From contig BPGT01000001.1 of NCBI GenBank assembly GCA_026003175.1, positions 1,550,001-1,614,000 on the forward strand: a stretch of 64,000 nt of DNA. The letters are read 5' to 3'. Positions 37,006 through 44,954 of this stretch are shown piece after piece (position 1 is the first letter of the stretch; each line of letters opens with the position of its first letter). Both the position numbers and the translations under genes were made by a program. The notes under the pieces were generated by a model. It ran no database searches. It saw only the letters and a list, made by a program, of their open reading frames with translations, and was not told where the DNA came from. This DNA is from Armatimonadota bacterium. GTDB taxonomy: Bacteria; Armatimonadota; HRBIN16.

Positions 37006-40000
37006 CTACCACCTGATGTGCACGGTGATCCGCGCCGGAGCCCGCACATTCTGTTCCTGCAAGAAGCGAGCGGTGACCCGGTTACCCTCTTGTGACACAG
37101 AGGTTTGTATCGTTCGCCCGTTTATCTGCACACTGGCGGAGCGCAGGGTAGTGCCTTCCGGCAACTGGAACACCGTCTCGCGCAAGCGCAGGGAACCATA
37201 GCGCAGTTCTATCTGCTCGCGCTGCTCGTTGCGCCCCCGTTTCTGGGCAAACAGCCCCCACCCTGTGCCCGTGATAAAGAAGCTGCGATGGTGCTCGGGT
37301 TGCCAGCGCGGGGTAAAACCCAGCACCCCGTTAGGTGTGTCCAGAATCAGACCCTGCGCGGCGAGCAACAGCCCGAACGAGCTCATCGCGCGGGCATAGA
37401 ACTTGCCGCACTCCAGATCGTTGAACGGGTTGCCGCCCGGACCCGAGTCCAGCCCGTCGCGTCGGCGTCCGTCGTAGCGGCTGCGAGTGGTGTTCACTAT
37501 CTCTACCGCTTCTTGCACCATACCCTCCCACAACATCAGCCCGGCAGTAGCATATTCGATACCTGTCCAGACTTCGTCAGCGTAGATAATGAAGGGGTTG
37601 GGTCGTCCACCGTGAGGCCATGTGCACATCAGCAAACCGCCTTCGTCGTCCAGCACGTAGCGGCGGGGTACCTGGTTGTGCCCGCGCATGTTGCGGAGGA
37701 AGTTATGGCGGTAAATCGCCTTTAACGCTTGGCGTACCTTCTCACGCGGGTACAGGTATCCCAGCCCCAGCTGATGTGCCCACCATTGCCCCAGCAGCTG
37801 GTCACTGTGGCAACCGGTGTTGTAGTCGTGGGCGGGCGGGGTGCCTGGCTTCTGGATGTAGTACTCGCCGTTCCACAGCTGCGCATCCTGAAGGTGCATT
37901 CCCGCCAGACGGATGCGACGGTATCGCCGGGCAGAGGCGTTATCGCCCATACGCAGAGCCATCTGTTCCGCCGCCGCCAGCGCACACAGGTACTGTGAGC
38001 CGATAAAGGTGCTTGCTCCCGACACCGCACAGTCGTAGGTGTTCCACTGATGACCAGAGGGCGCGCCGTCCTCGTCGGCATCTATAGCCGAAATCAGCCA
38101 GTCGGTCGCCAGCTTCACCCGACTCCAGACCTTGCGCAGGAACCCAGGGTCCGGCGCGGTGAGATGTTCGCGATAGGCAGCGCAGATCGTGGCGCAATGC
38201 CCGTCGATGAAGGCGTTATGCGGGGCGTGCTGGCGGTGCGAGGTCTCGCCGTTGGGATGCAGATACACCAGCAGGTCGCTCTCACGCATGTTGCGTCCGA
38301 TTTCGGGAAAGAGGCGGGCGTGCGTTTGTGCATAGTTCCACACGTGTGTGCAGTTGAGCGGGCAGCAACCGTAGCTCCCCTCGAAACCGCCGAAGTAGCC
38401 ATCGCCTGACCAGAAACAGGTGGGACCGCGCAGGATGACCGCCTGCGAGGTGATGGCATCCAGCATCAGCGGGGGCAGATTGGACTGGTACATGGTCTGG
38501 TGGTACAGGCGCGTCCAGCCCCACAGAGTGTCCAGGTTCTGAAGCACGTAGCGGGAGACCTCATACGCGCTGCGGAACCAGCGGGTGTAGAGATTGCCCT
38601 TGTGTCCAAAGCGTTCCACGTTGGGATAGTGCCAGCCGAGCACAAAACTCACCGTTTGGGACTGACCCGGGCGCAGGTGCAGCGGCACGTCCATAGCGCT
38701 GTGAATACCCACCGAGGTGGCTTCCCGTTTCAAGTCAGCGAGAGTGCGCCATCTCTGGAAGCGAGGTCCCGGCCGGTCAGTTGCTAGCACGACTTCACCC
38801 CAGCGCGGATGCGCTGAGACGAGCTGCACTGGCTCGGCGATATCCTGCCCGGAGGCTGCAAGGAACAGTCGTGGCATCCACGTTGCCGGCACGTTACCCG
38901 CCAGACACAGTATCACTTTGCCCTTCTCCACCTGACGCATGAGCAACAGAGGCATCCCATCCGCCGTCTGCACCAGCACCTGCCAGCCTTCCGGCTGAAA
39001 GCCTTCCAGTCGCAGGTAGTTACGCACTCGCCACCGGGTTGCATCCAGCCCGGGCAGTAATTGCCGTCCCTCTGGCGTCCATTGCACGGAGAAGCGTCCG
39101 CTTTCGATGCGCATACCGGTTACACGCAGCGGCAGTATCTCCCGCAGGGGTTTCAGGCTCTCCACTGCGCTGAAAAGAGGTACAGGAGGTGCGTCCGAGA
39201 ATACGATGTGGTCAATATTGATGTGTCCCCATCCGCCGGAGTGCCTGTCGACAATCTGAATCTGTGCCTGCTTGCCGATGAACTCGGATACTTCCCACTG
39301 GTAGGGCTCCAGCCGTTCGCTGTTGCGCCCGGTGGCAGTACGCGCCACCTTACCGTCCACCAGCAGATGGATGCAGGTCTCGTCCGCATGACCGCCCCCG
39401 CCGATGAGGAAACCGATGTATCGCCTGCTGATGGTGAACGTGCGAGAAGTGAGGGTGCCCTGTGGCTCGTCGTTAGGCAGGAAGGTGTTGACCAGCCCCT
39501 TGCCCCAGAAGCCGCTGACCGGCTGCTGTCCGGGAGTGGTTCCGGTATGTGGTGCGTTGCCGAAGGCGGTGCCTTCCACCGTCCATCCCTCGTAGCTGCC
39601 CTTTTCGAAGTCTTCAAAGACCTCCCACGGAACGGCATCGTCGCTCCAGAAGTCGGGACGTGGGTCGGTAATCAACACGATGCCACCCGCTCGCAACGTC
39701 TGCAGCATGCCCGCCAGCATCCCTGGCAACTCAGGGTGCCACTGCGACAGGGAAGTGATGCTGCTCAGGCGGGGCAGCCAGAAGAGGGGCACGGACGAGA
39801 TATCCTCTCCCTGTACACGTTTCAACGTCAAGCTTCCCGGCGGTGGGTATCCTCCCTGCGCCATGTAGGCGGGCGAACCCGGTGCGCACAGAAGCACATC
39901 CCCCTGCGGTGCAGACTGGGGCAGGGTTGCCAACAGAGAGAGCGAGACCGTGCTCCTGCTGCGGTTACGCACCGTCCAGCGGAAAATGGCACAGGGAAGA

Positions 40001-40551
40001 GAGGAGTGGAAGGCATCCAGCGGGATTAGCGGATTGAACGCCTCCAGTATGATGTCCACTGGTAGGTCGCCAGTGTCAAACTGCAGGCGAGCGATGGGAT
40101 AACCGCCTTCGTAGGTCAGCGAAGGCAGTGCAGGAACGTCCTGTTCCGACACCGTCTGCAGGAGGTGCAGCTCGTCGCCGATGCGCAGGGCAAAGAAGGC
40201 GTTTTCTAGCCGCTCTTCAGTGAAGTTATTGAATATCTGCCACACCGACAGCCTGCCTTGACCGTCCAGCCACACCGCACCTGTGCCAAGCCCACCGATG
40301 GGCATCAGCACGTACTCGAGATTCTGCCCACGGTAGGTGCGTGGCGTTTGGATGGTACCCGTGATCAGTGGTGGAGCAGGAGGTAGTTCGCTTCTGCGGA
40401 CTTGCCAGACCGCAGCCTTTTGCTGGTCGTTATCTGCTTCAGCGGGGCGCATCAGGATCGTGCCCGCTGCACTTGCCAGCATCGCTTGCAGGAACTCCCT
40501 GCGACTGAGGCCCACACCACATTGCCCAGAGCAGCCACATTCGCGCCTCAT
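37006..40551 (-). CDS. Exported GH116-family glycosidase (beta-glucosidase/glucosylceramidase type)
   Basis: A twin-arginine-like signal (SRREFLQAMLASAAG) follows an odd Cys-rich lead (MRRECGCSGQCG). The GBA2-type N-terminal beta-sandwich starts with PIGGLGTGAVWLDGQGRLSVW. The alpha/alpha toroid catalytic domain (from about residue 690) has EGSYGCCPLNCTHVWNYAQ, FIDGHCATI and HQWNTYDCAVSGASTF, the last matching the acid/base Asp region. Around residues 310-455 a separate beta-sandwich of about 145 residues, containing WEVFEDFEKGSYEGWTVEG and DHIVFSD, is inserted. At 1181 residues it is longer than usual because of that insert. It probably cleaves beta-glucosides or beta-xylosides outside the cell. 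Confidence 0.85.
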   Translation of the reverse strand: MRRECGCSGQCGVGLSRREFLQAMLASAAGTILMRPAEADNDQQKAAVWQVRRSELPPAPPLITGTIQTPRTYRGQNLEYVLMPIGGLGTGAVWLDGQGRLSVWQIFNNFTEERLENAFFALRIGDELHLLQTVSEQDVPALPSLTYEGGYPIARLQFDTGDLPVDIILEAFNPLIPLDAFHSSLPCAIFRWTVRNRSRSTVSLSLLATLPQSAPQGDVLLCAPGSPAYMAQGGYPPPGSLTLKRVQGEDISSVPLFWLPRLSSITSLSQWHPELPGMLAGMLQTLRAGGIVLITDPRPDFWSDDAVPWEVFEDFEKGSYEGWTVEGTAFGNAPHTGTTPGQQPVSGFWGKGLVNTFLPNDEPQGTLTSRTFTISRRYIGFLIGGGGHADETCIHLLVDGKVARTATGRNSERLEPYQWEVSEFIGKQAQIQIVDRHSGGWGHINIDHIVFSDAPPVPLFSAVESLKPLREILPLRVTGMRIESGRFSVQWTPEGRQLLPGLDATRWRVRNYLRLEGFQPEGWQVLVQTADGMPLLLMRQVEKGKVILCLAGNVPATWMPRLFLAASGQDIAEPVQLVSAHPRWGEVVLATDRPGPRFQRWRTLADLKREATSVGIHSAMDVPLHLRPGQSQTVSFVLGWHYPNVERFGHKGNLYTRWFRSAYEVSRYVLQNLDTLWGWTRLYHQTMYQSNLPPLMLDAITSQAVILRGPTCFWSGDGYFGGFEGSYGCCPLNCTHVWNYAQTHARLFPEIGRNMRESDLLVYLHPNGETSHRQHAPHNAFIDGHCATICAAYREHLTAPDPGFLRKVWSRVKLATDWLISAIDADEDGAPSGHQWNTYDCAVSGASTFIGSQYLCALAAAEQMALRMGDNASARRYRRIRLAGMHLQDAQLWNGEYYIQKPGTPPAHDYNTGCHSDQLLGQWWAHQLGLGYLYPREKVRQALKAIYRHNFLRNMRGHNQVPRRYVLDDEGGLLMCTWPHGGRPNPFIIYADEVWTGIEYATAGLMLWEGMVQEAVEIVNTTRSRYDGRRRDGLDSGPGGNPFNDLECGKFYARAMSSFGLLLAAQGLILDTPNGVLGFTPRWQPEHHRSFFITGTGWGLFAQKRGRNEQREQIELRYGSLRLRETVFQLPEGTTLRSASVQINGRTIQTSVSQEGNRVTARFLQEQNVRAPARITVHIRW

Positions 40552-40704
40552 ATTCTAACCTCTGCTATGAACCATGATGGAGAGCACAATACCCTCTTCG
40601 GGATAACCTCCGACGATACCTGCGTGACTCTATGGGAACATGAAAGCGGATTCTGGAGCGTAAGAATACAGCAGATAAAACCGTTGGGTGAGGAGGTGAG
40701 CAAC

Positions 40705-41250
40705 ATGCGCAGAGCCATACCGTACATGCTTGGCGTGGCGGTAGTGGTTCTTATCATCTACGCTTTTCAGCCCGATGCCACTGTCAGCGTGGGGCAAACT
40801 GCGCCAGACGTGATACTGCGATTCACTGAGGACGGCGACCAAAGGGCGCTTGGCTCTTATCGCGGTAACGTGATAGTGCTGGACTTCTGGGCAACGTGGT
40901 GTGCTCCCTGCCGCTACACCATGCCCAAAATGGAGGAGTTTTACAAACGGTACAAAGAGCAGGGGGTAACTGTTATCGGCGTAGCTGTGGATATCGACGA
41001 CTACAACAAGGTTGTGCAGTTTGCTAAAGATCTGGGTATTACCTATCCCATTGCTGCCGACACGAATGGCGAAGCCAAGCAGTACTATCAGATCCGCACC
41101 CTGCCAACGCTGTTCGTGATTGATAAGGATGGGGTGATCGCTTTGCGATTGGAAGGCTACGATCCAGAGAGCACTGAAAAACAGCTGGAGGAAGCAGTGA
41201 AGCGTGCGTTGGAGAAGCCTGCCAAGCCGCTAATACCTCCGCGCAGGTAA
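40705..41250 (+). CDS. Membrane-anchored TlpA/ResA-like thioredoxin
   Basis: A single N-terminal membrane helix (IPYMLGVAVVVLIIYAF) anchors a periplasmic thioredoxin fold of the TlpA/ResA/AhpC-TSA class. The GQTAPDVILRF opening, the active site FWATWCAPCRYTMP near residue 70, and the cis-Pro region RTLPTLFVIDKDG are all present. It could serve cytochrome c maturation or general periplasmic thiol reduction. ATG 40705 follows AGGAGGTG by 6 bases. It is divergent from the GH116 gene. Confidence 0.92.
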   Translation: MRRAIPYMLGVAVVVLIIYAFQPDATVSVGQTAPDVILRFTEDGDQRALGSYRGNVIVLDFWATWCAPCRYTMPKMEEFYKRYKEQGVTVIGVAVDIDDYNKVVQFAKDLGITYPIAADTNGEAKQYYQIRTLPTLFVIDKDGVIALRLEGYDPESTEKQLEEAVKRALEKPAKPLIPPRR

Positions 41251-41406
41251 GCATGTGCCTGTACAAAGGTGCAAGCACCGATTGGTCTCACTGGAAAGTC
41301 GCGCTCTGTCGTGACCTCTGTTTCGGATGCGACGGAGCGTATCTCGCAGGAGTCGCTCCTGATGGCTCGAATCAATGTACAGGTTGCTCTGTTGCGAAGA
41401 TACAAT

Positions 41407-41498
41407 GGGAGATTGCTTCGGTCGCTACGCTCCCTCGCAATGGCACGATGAACATTGCCTGGCGTCATTGCGAAGCACGCCGTGTTGAAGCAATCCCC
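41407..41498. repeat. REP-like inverted repeat element
   Basis: The outer arms GGGAGATTGCTTC (41407-41419) and GAAGCAATCCCC (41487-41498) and an inner pair (CGCAATGGCACG / CGTCATTGCG) form a 92-bp imperfect palindrome. It resembles the GTCATTGCGA-type intergenic repeats seen in many environmental bacteria. It occupies part of the 306-base gap between the TlpA-like gene and iolB; the rest of that gap (41251-41406, 41499-41556) shows no gene. Confidence 0.65.
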
Positions 41499-41556
41499 TC
41501 CGGTAGGATACCCGCAACAGCGCAATACCAGTTTGTTTGCGTAAGGGGAACGACTG

Positions 41557-42369
41557 ATGATTAAACACGTAACCCTGCAGTACGGCTACAACGGGCTCGT
41601 AGAACCGGGCGAGATGGAGTACATCGAGTTCGGCGTCTTCAAGGGCAAAGCAGGCGACGCCTTCTCGTGGGACATCGGCGACCATGAGGCGGTGCTGGTG
41701 TTTTTGTCAGGCAGGTGTCGCTTGCAGGTGAACGGTGAGGATTACTCCATCGTCGGCGGACGGCGCAGCGTGTTCGACGGCAATGCCTGGAGCCTGTACG
41801 CCCCGAACGACACGAAAGTAGAGATAGAAGTGCTGGACGAAGCAGAGATAGCCATCAGCCAAACGCGCGCAACGACGGACGCTTCCCCCCGCCTTATCAA
41901 GCCCGAGGAGGTGAACGTGCGCGACGTGGGTGTGTGGAACTGGCGGCGCGACGTGAAGGACATCGTGGATAAGCGCACCCCTGCCTCGCGGCTGGTGGTA
42001 GGCGAGACCATCAACCCGCCGGGCAACTGGTCCAGCTGGCCTCCCCACAAGCATGACGTACACGACCCGCCCTGCGAGAGTAAGCAGGAGGAAGTATACT
42101 TCTTCAAGGTGCAACCTGCAAACAGCTTCGGTCTGGCGAGGCTTTACACCGCCGAGGGTGACGTAGATGAAGTGTTGCCCATCCGCGAGAACTCTGTACT
42201 GTTGATACGTCGGGGCTACCATCCGATTGCCGCCGCGCCGGGCACGCGTGTGTACTATCTGTGGACGCTGGCGGGCGAAAGCCGCGACCTGATCCCCAAC
42301 GACGCGCCCGGTTACCGCTGGATGAAGGATGCGGAAGCGGTGCTGCGCGAGTGGCAAAGAAATCTATGA
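41557..42369 (+). CDS. iolB: 5-deoxy-glucuronate isomerase
   Basis: IolB isomerises 5-deoxy-glucuronate to 2-deoxy-5-keto-gluconate in myo-inositol breakdown. It has a bicupin fold of 270 residues. The metal histidines lie in SSWPPHKHDVHDPP and the glutamates in KQEEVYFFKV near residue 185, with the third His in RRGYHPIAAAPG. It heads a three-gene run with a PIG-L deacetylase and a TIM-barrel isomerase. No iolA, iolC, iolD or iolG is in the window. Confidence 0.92.
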   Translation: MIKHVTLQYGYNGLVEPGEMEYIEFGVFKGKAGDAFSWDIGDHEAVLVFLSGRCRLQVNGEDYSIVGGRRSVFDGNAWSLYAPNDTKVEIEVLDEAEIAISQTRATTDASPRLIKPEEVNVRDVGVWNWRRDVKDIVDKRTPASRLVVGETINPPGNWSSWPPHKHDVHDPPCESKQEEVYFFKVQPANSFGLARLYTAEGDVDEVLPIRENSVLLIRRGYHPIAAAPGTRVYYLWTLAGESRDLIPNDAPGYRWMKDAEAVLREWQRNL

Positions 42370-42381
42370 GGAGGACAATGT

Positions 42382-43065
42382 ATGATCGGAAACTGGCAGC
42401 GTGTACTGGTGTTCGCCGCCCACCCCGACGATGAGATTATCGGCTGCGGAGGCACCATTGCCCGGCTCTCCGCGATGGGCAAGCAAGTGTTCGTGGTCAC
42501 TTTCTGCGCTGGGGAAACCAGCTACACTACCCCCGAAATGAAGGACAAGATCGCCGAGGTGCGCCGTGCGGAAGCAGATGCCTGCGACAGGGTGCTAGAT
42601 ATCACCGAACGGGTGATACTGGGCAAGCCCACCCAGGGCGTGGTGAACGATCGCGAGACGTATCAGGAATGCATACGCCTGATTCGCCGCTATCGTCCTG
42701 ACGTTATCTTCACCCACTGGAACGAGGACAAGCACCGCGACCACCGCGCTATCTCCACAGTCACCGACGAAGCCCGCTGGAAGGCTTATGAAAATGTGCT
42801 GGCGGACTTCGGCGAGCCGTGGTACACGCCGGAGCTTTACTATTATGAGGTGCTGGAGCTGTTCACGCATCCCTCCGTGCTGATAGACATCACCGACACG
42901 TTCCCGAAAAAACAGGAGGCGATGCAAACGCAGCAGAGCCAGTTCGCGGTGTTGCCCGGCATCATGGATTACATCGAAGGGCTGGCAAAGGTGCGTGGTT
43001 ATGCACGTGGAACCCGCTACGCAGAAGCGTTTTTGCGGTCGAATCTGTTGCCAACCTTTGGATAG
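42382..43065 (+). CDS. PIG-L family zinc deacetylase
   Basis: PIG-L (LmbE) enzymes remove N-acetyl groups from GlcNAc-type conjugates. The zinc and catalytic motif FAAHPDDEIIGCGG is at residues 10-23, and the third zinc ligand is in HWNEDKHRDHRA near residue 115. The 227-residue length is normal. It lies 12 bases after iolB and 9 before an isomerase. The substrate is not known; neighbours suggest an inositol- or amino-sugar-linked compound (inference). Confidence 0.93.
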   Translation: MIGNWQRVLVFAAHPDDEIIGCGGTIARLSAMGKQVFVVTFCAGETSYTTPEMKDKIAEVRRAEADACDRVLDITERVILGKPTQGVVNDRETYQECIRLIRRYRPDVIFTHWNEDKHRDHRAISTVTDEARWKAYENVLADFGEPWYTPELYYYEVLELFTHPSVLIDITDTFPKKQEAMQTQQSQFAVLPGIMDYIEGLAKVRGYARGTRYAEAFLRSNLLPTFG

Positions 43066-43074
43066 GAGGAGCAC

Positions 43075-43968
43075 ATGAAAATCAGCTGTTGCTGGCTGTA
43101 CGCCATTTCCAAATACGGCTACCCGCCCAGCCTGGAAGACACCTTTAAGGTGCTGGGCGAGATGCGCGACATGGGCTTTACCTATGTGGAGCTGGAAGGT
43201 GTGCGCGAACAGAACCTGATGGAGGTGTATCACCATCGCGCTGACCTGAAAGCACACTGTGAGATTCTGGGATTGAAAGTGATCAACTTCTGTCCTGTGC
43301 TGCCGGACATCGTATCGATGGACGAATCCCGTCGCCAGCGGGCGAAGGAGCTTTATCTCGTCGGTATCGAACTGGCGAACTACTTCGGCTGCGATACCAT
43401 CCAGACCGACAGCTTTACCCCGCCGCTGGAATTCGTGGGCGATGCTCCCTACAAGGAAGCCATCAAGTTTGGCAAGCAGTTCAAGGTCAAGATAGACCCG
43501 AACTTCCGCTGGGAGGAGCTGTGGTCGGCAATGGTGGACAGCTTCCGCTTCTGTGCGGAGCGGGCGAAGGACGCGGGGCTGAAGTTCTGCCTGGAGCCGC
43601 GTGTGGGCGAGCTCATCAGCAACACCGACGCCTTCCTGCGCCTGTGGGAGCACGTGGGCAGCGACAACTTCGGGATGGTGCTGGATACGGGACACCAGAA
43701 CGCGCAGAAGGAGATACTGCCGCTGTCGGTGGAGAAGCTGGGCAAACGCATTTTCTACGTGCACGTTTCGGACAACGACGGACGCACCAACGAACACCTC
43801 GCACTGGGCAAGGGCACGATAGACTGGGAAGGGGTGTTGACTGCGCTCAGGAAGCACGGCTACGATGGCTACGTCGCTATCGACATCGGCAACGTACCGG
43901 ATATCGAGAAGGCGTACATCGAGTCGCGCCAGTTTCTGGAGCAGATGTCGGCGCAGATGGGGTGGTAG
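43075..43968 (+). CDS. Sugar-phosphate isomerase/epimerase (AP endonuclease 2 superfamily)
   Basis: This is a xylose-isomerase-like TIM barrel. Visible features are the EMRDMGFTYVELEGV opening strand, the FCLEPRVGELISNTDAF Glu block near residue 175, GMVLDTGHQNAQ, YVHVSDNDG (His/Asp) near 225 and the closing GYDGYVAIDIG strand. IolE/IolI-like inosose enzymes belong here, which fits the iolB neighbour, but the family is broad. A strong ribosome site (AGGAGG) precedes the ATG. Confidence 0.88.
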   Translation: MKISCCWLYAISKYGYPPSLEDTFKVLGEMRDMGFTYVELEGVREQNLMEVYHHRADLKAHCEILGLKVINFCPVLPDIVSMDESRRQRAKELYLVGIELANYFGCDTIQTDSFTPPLEFVGDAPYKEAIKFGKQFKVKIDPNFRWEELWSAMVDSFRFCAERAKDAGLKFCLEPRVGELISNTDAFLRLWEHVGSDNFGMVLDTGHQNAQKEILPLSVEKLGKRIFYVHVSDNDGRTNEHLALGKGTIDWEGVLTALRKHGYDGYVAIDIGNVPDIEKAYIESRQFLEQMSAQMGW

Positions 43969-44015
43969 GAGAGAACGTCTTCACTCACCATCCTTGCGGT
44001 AGGGCTTCCTGTCTG

Positions 44016-44041
44016 GAGGGTCACGCACTATCGTGACCCTC
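44016..44041 (+). terminator. Perfect 10-bp hairpin after the iolB operon
   Basis: GAGGGTCACG (44016-44025) pairs perfectly with CGTGACCCTC (44032-44041) around a 6-base loop, 48 bases after the isomerase stop. There is no U-tract, so it may be a weak or Rho-assisted terminator, or a 3'-end stabiliser. Confidence 0.5.
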
Positions 44042-44065
44042 ACCCTGTCACATGCAACGGAATGC

Positions 44066-44185
44066 ATGATGCCACACCTTCAAACGAATAGCAATCTTCC
44101 CGCCGACCTGAACCGCGACAACAGGGTAGACCTGCTGGACTTTGCGATACTGATACGTAATTTCGGGCTCATAGGGGATGAATAG
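44066..44185 (+). pseudogene. Remnant of a dockerin-like C-terminal module
   Basis: A 39-codon open frame ends in NLPADLNRDNRVDLLDFAILIRNFG-type sequence and then LIGDE and TAG. This is one dockerin-like calcium loop plus the same NFGxxGDE-stop that closes the proteins at 11911 and 60871. There is no signal peptide, body or ribosome site, so I read it as the 3' end of a deleted secreted-protein gene. Confidence 0.75.
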
Positions 44186-44237
44186 AGCGGAGGTAACGGT
44201 CTCTCCAGAAGAATCTTTTTGCCTCCTGTTTGGAGAA

Positions 44238-44246
44238 TGGTATAAT
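44238..44246 (+). promoter_or_regulatory. Extended -10 promoter of the second Uma2 gene
   Basis: TGG-TATAAT places the transcript start about 12 bases before the ATG at 44265. This rules out the longer in-frame start at 44178. Confidence 0.6.
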
Positions 44247-44264
44247 ACGGGTGGTGAAGCCGAC

Positions 44265-44870
44265 ATGTCTCAAGCGACGCTGGTACAACCGAAAGAGCAA
44301 ACCGCCCTCGTCCGGCGCAGGTTTACGCTGGAAGAATACCACTGGCTCATCCGGCAGGGGTTCTTCGCGGACGAGCGGGTAGAGCTCATCGACGGGGAGA
44401 TTGTGTGTATGCCACCTACAGGACCGGAACACAGTATCAGCAACGACAAGGTTGTTTCCCTACTGATTCTGCTGTTAGCGAATAAGCCGTACTACGTGCG
44501 CGTGCAGAATCCGCTGGCTTTGGGCGAGCACGAACCGGTTCCTGACGTAGCGGTGGTGCCTGGCAGCCCCGACGATTACCGCCAATCGCATCCCACTACT
44601 GCCTTGCTGGTGGTAGAGATTGCGGACACCTCCTTACAGTATGACCGCACGACCAAGATGAGCCTGTATGCAAGCGCAGGCATCCCGGAATACTGGGTTG
44701 TGAACCTGATAGAGAGGCGGTTAGAGGTATACCGCGAGCCATCCTCGCCGGAGCCAGAGACCCCCTTCAACGCTTTGTATAAGAGCCTGCGCCTGTACTC
44801 TCCTCAGGAGAGCGTCTCTCCCCTCTTTGCGCCAGAGGTGAGTATCCCGGTGGAGCAACTAACAGGCTAG
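44265..44870 (+). CDS. Uma2 family nuclease-like protein
   Basis: The Uma2/DUF820 fold (PD-(D/E)xK type) has FTLEEYHWLIRQGFF, the Glu of ELIDGEIVCMPPTGPEH, the Asp of EPVPDVAVVPG, and LLVVEIADTSLQYDRTTK with the conserved Glu and Lys, followed by IPEYWVVNLIERRLEVY. Motifs are complete, so it may be active; the biological role of the family is unknown. The start at 44265 is set by the promoter just upstream, giving 201 residues. The ribosome site is weak. Confidence 0.9.
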   Translation: MSQATLVQPKEQTALVRRRFTLEEYHWLIRQGFFADERVELIDGEIVCMPPTGPEHSISNDKVVSLLILLLANKPYYVRVQNPLALGEHEPVPDVAVVPGSPDDYRQSHPTTALLVVEIADTSLQYDRTTKMSLYASAGIPEYWVVNLIERRLEVYREPSSPEPETPFNALYKSLRLYSPQESVSPLFAPEVSIPVEQLTG

Positions 44871-44954
44871 CAAAACCATCCTCTGGCGATACAGGACACC
44901 CCGCCTTGCATCGCGAAAAACACCTCCAGCAGACGCTAAAGGAGGCTAAGCGCG

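Noticed and set aside
36840-37049. Short open frames between the repeat array and the GH116 stop
   Set aside because: No ribosome site, no recognisable protein features, and both strands are equally open.
42595-43857. 420-codon open frame antisense to the PIG-L and isomerase genes
   Set aside because: It spans two well-supported genes and looks like low-complexity His/Val/Arg sequence.
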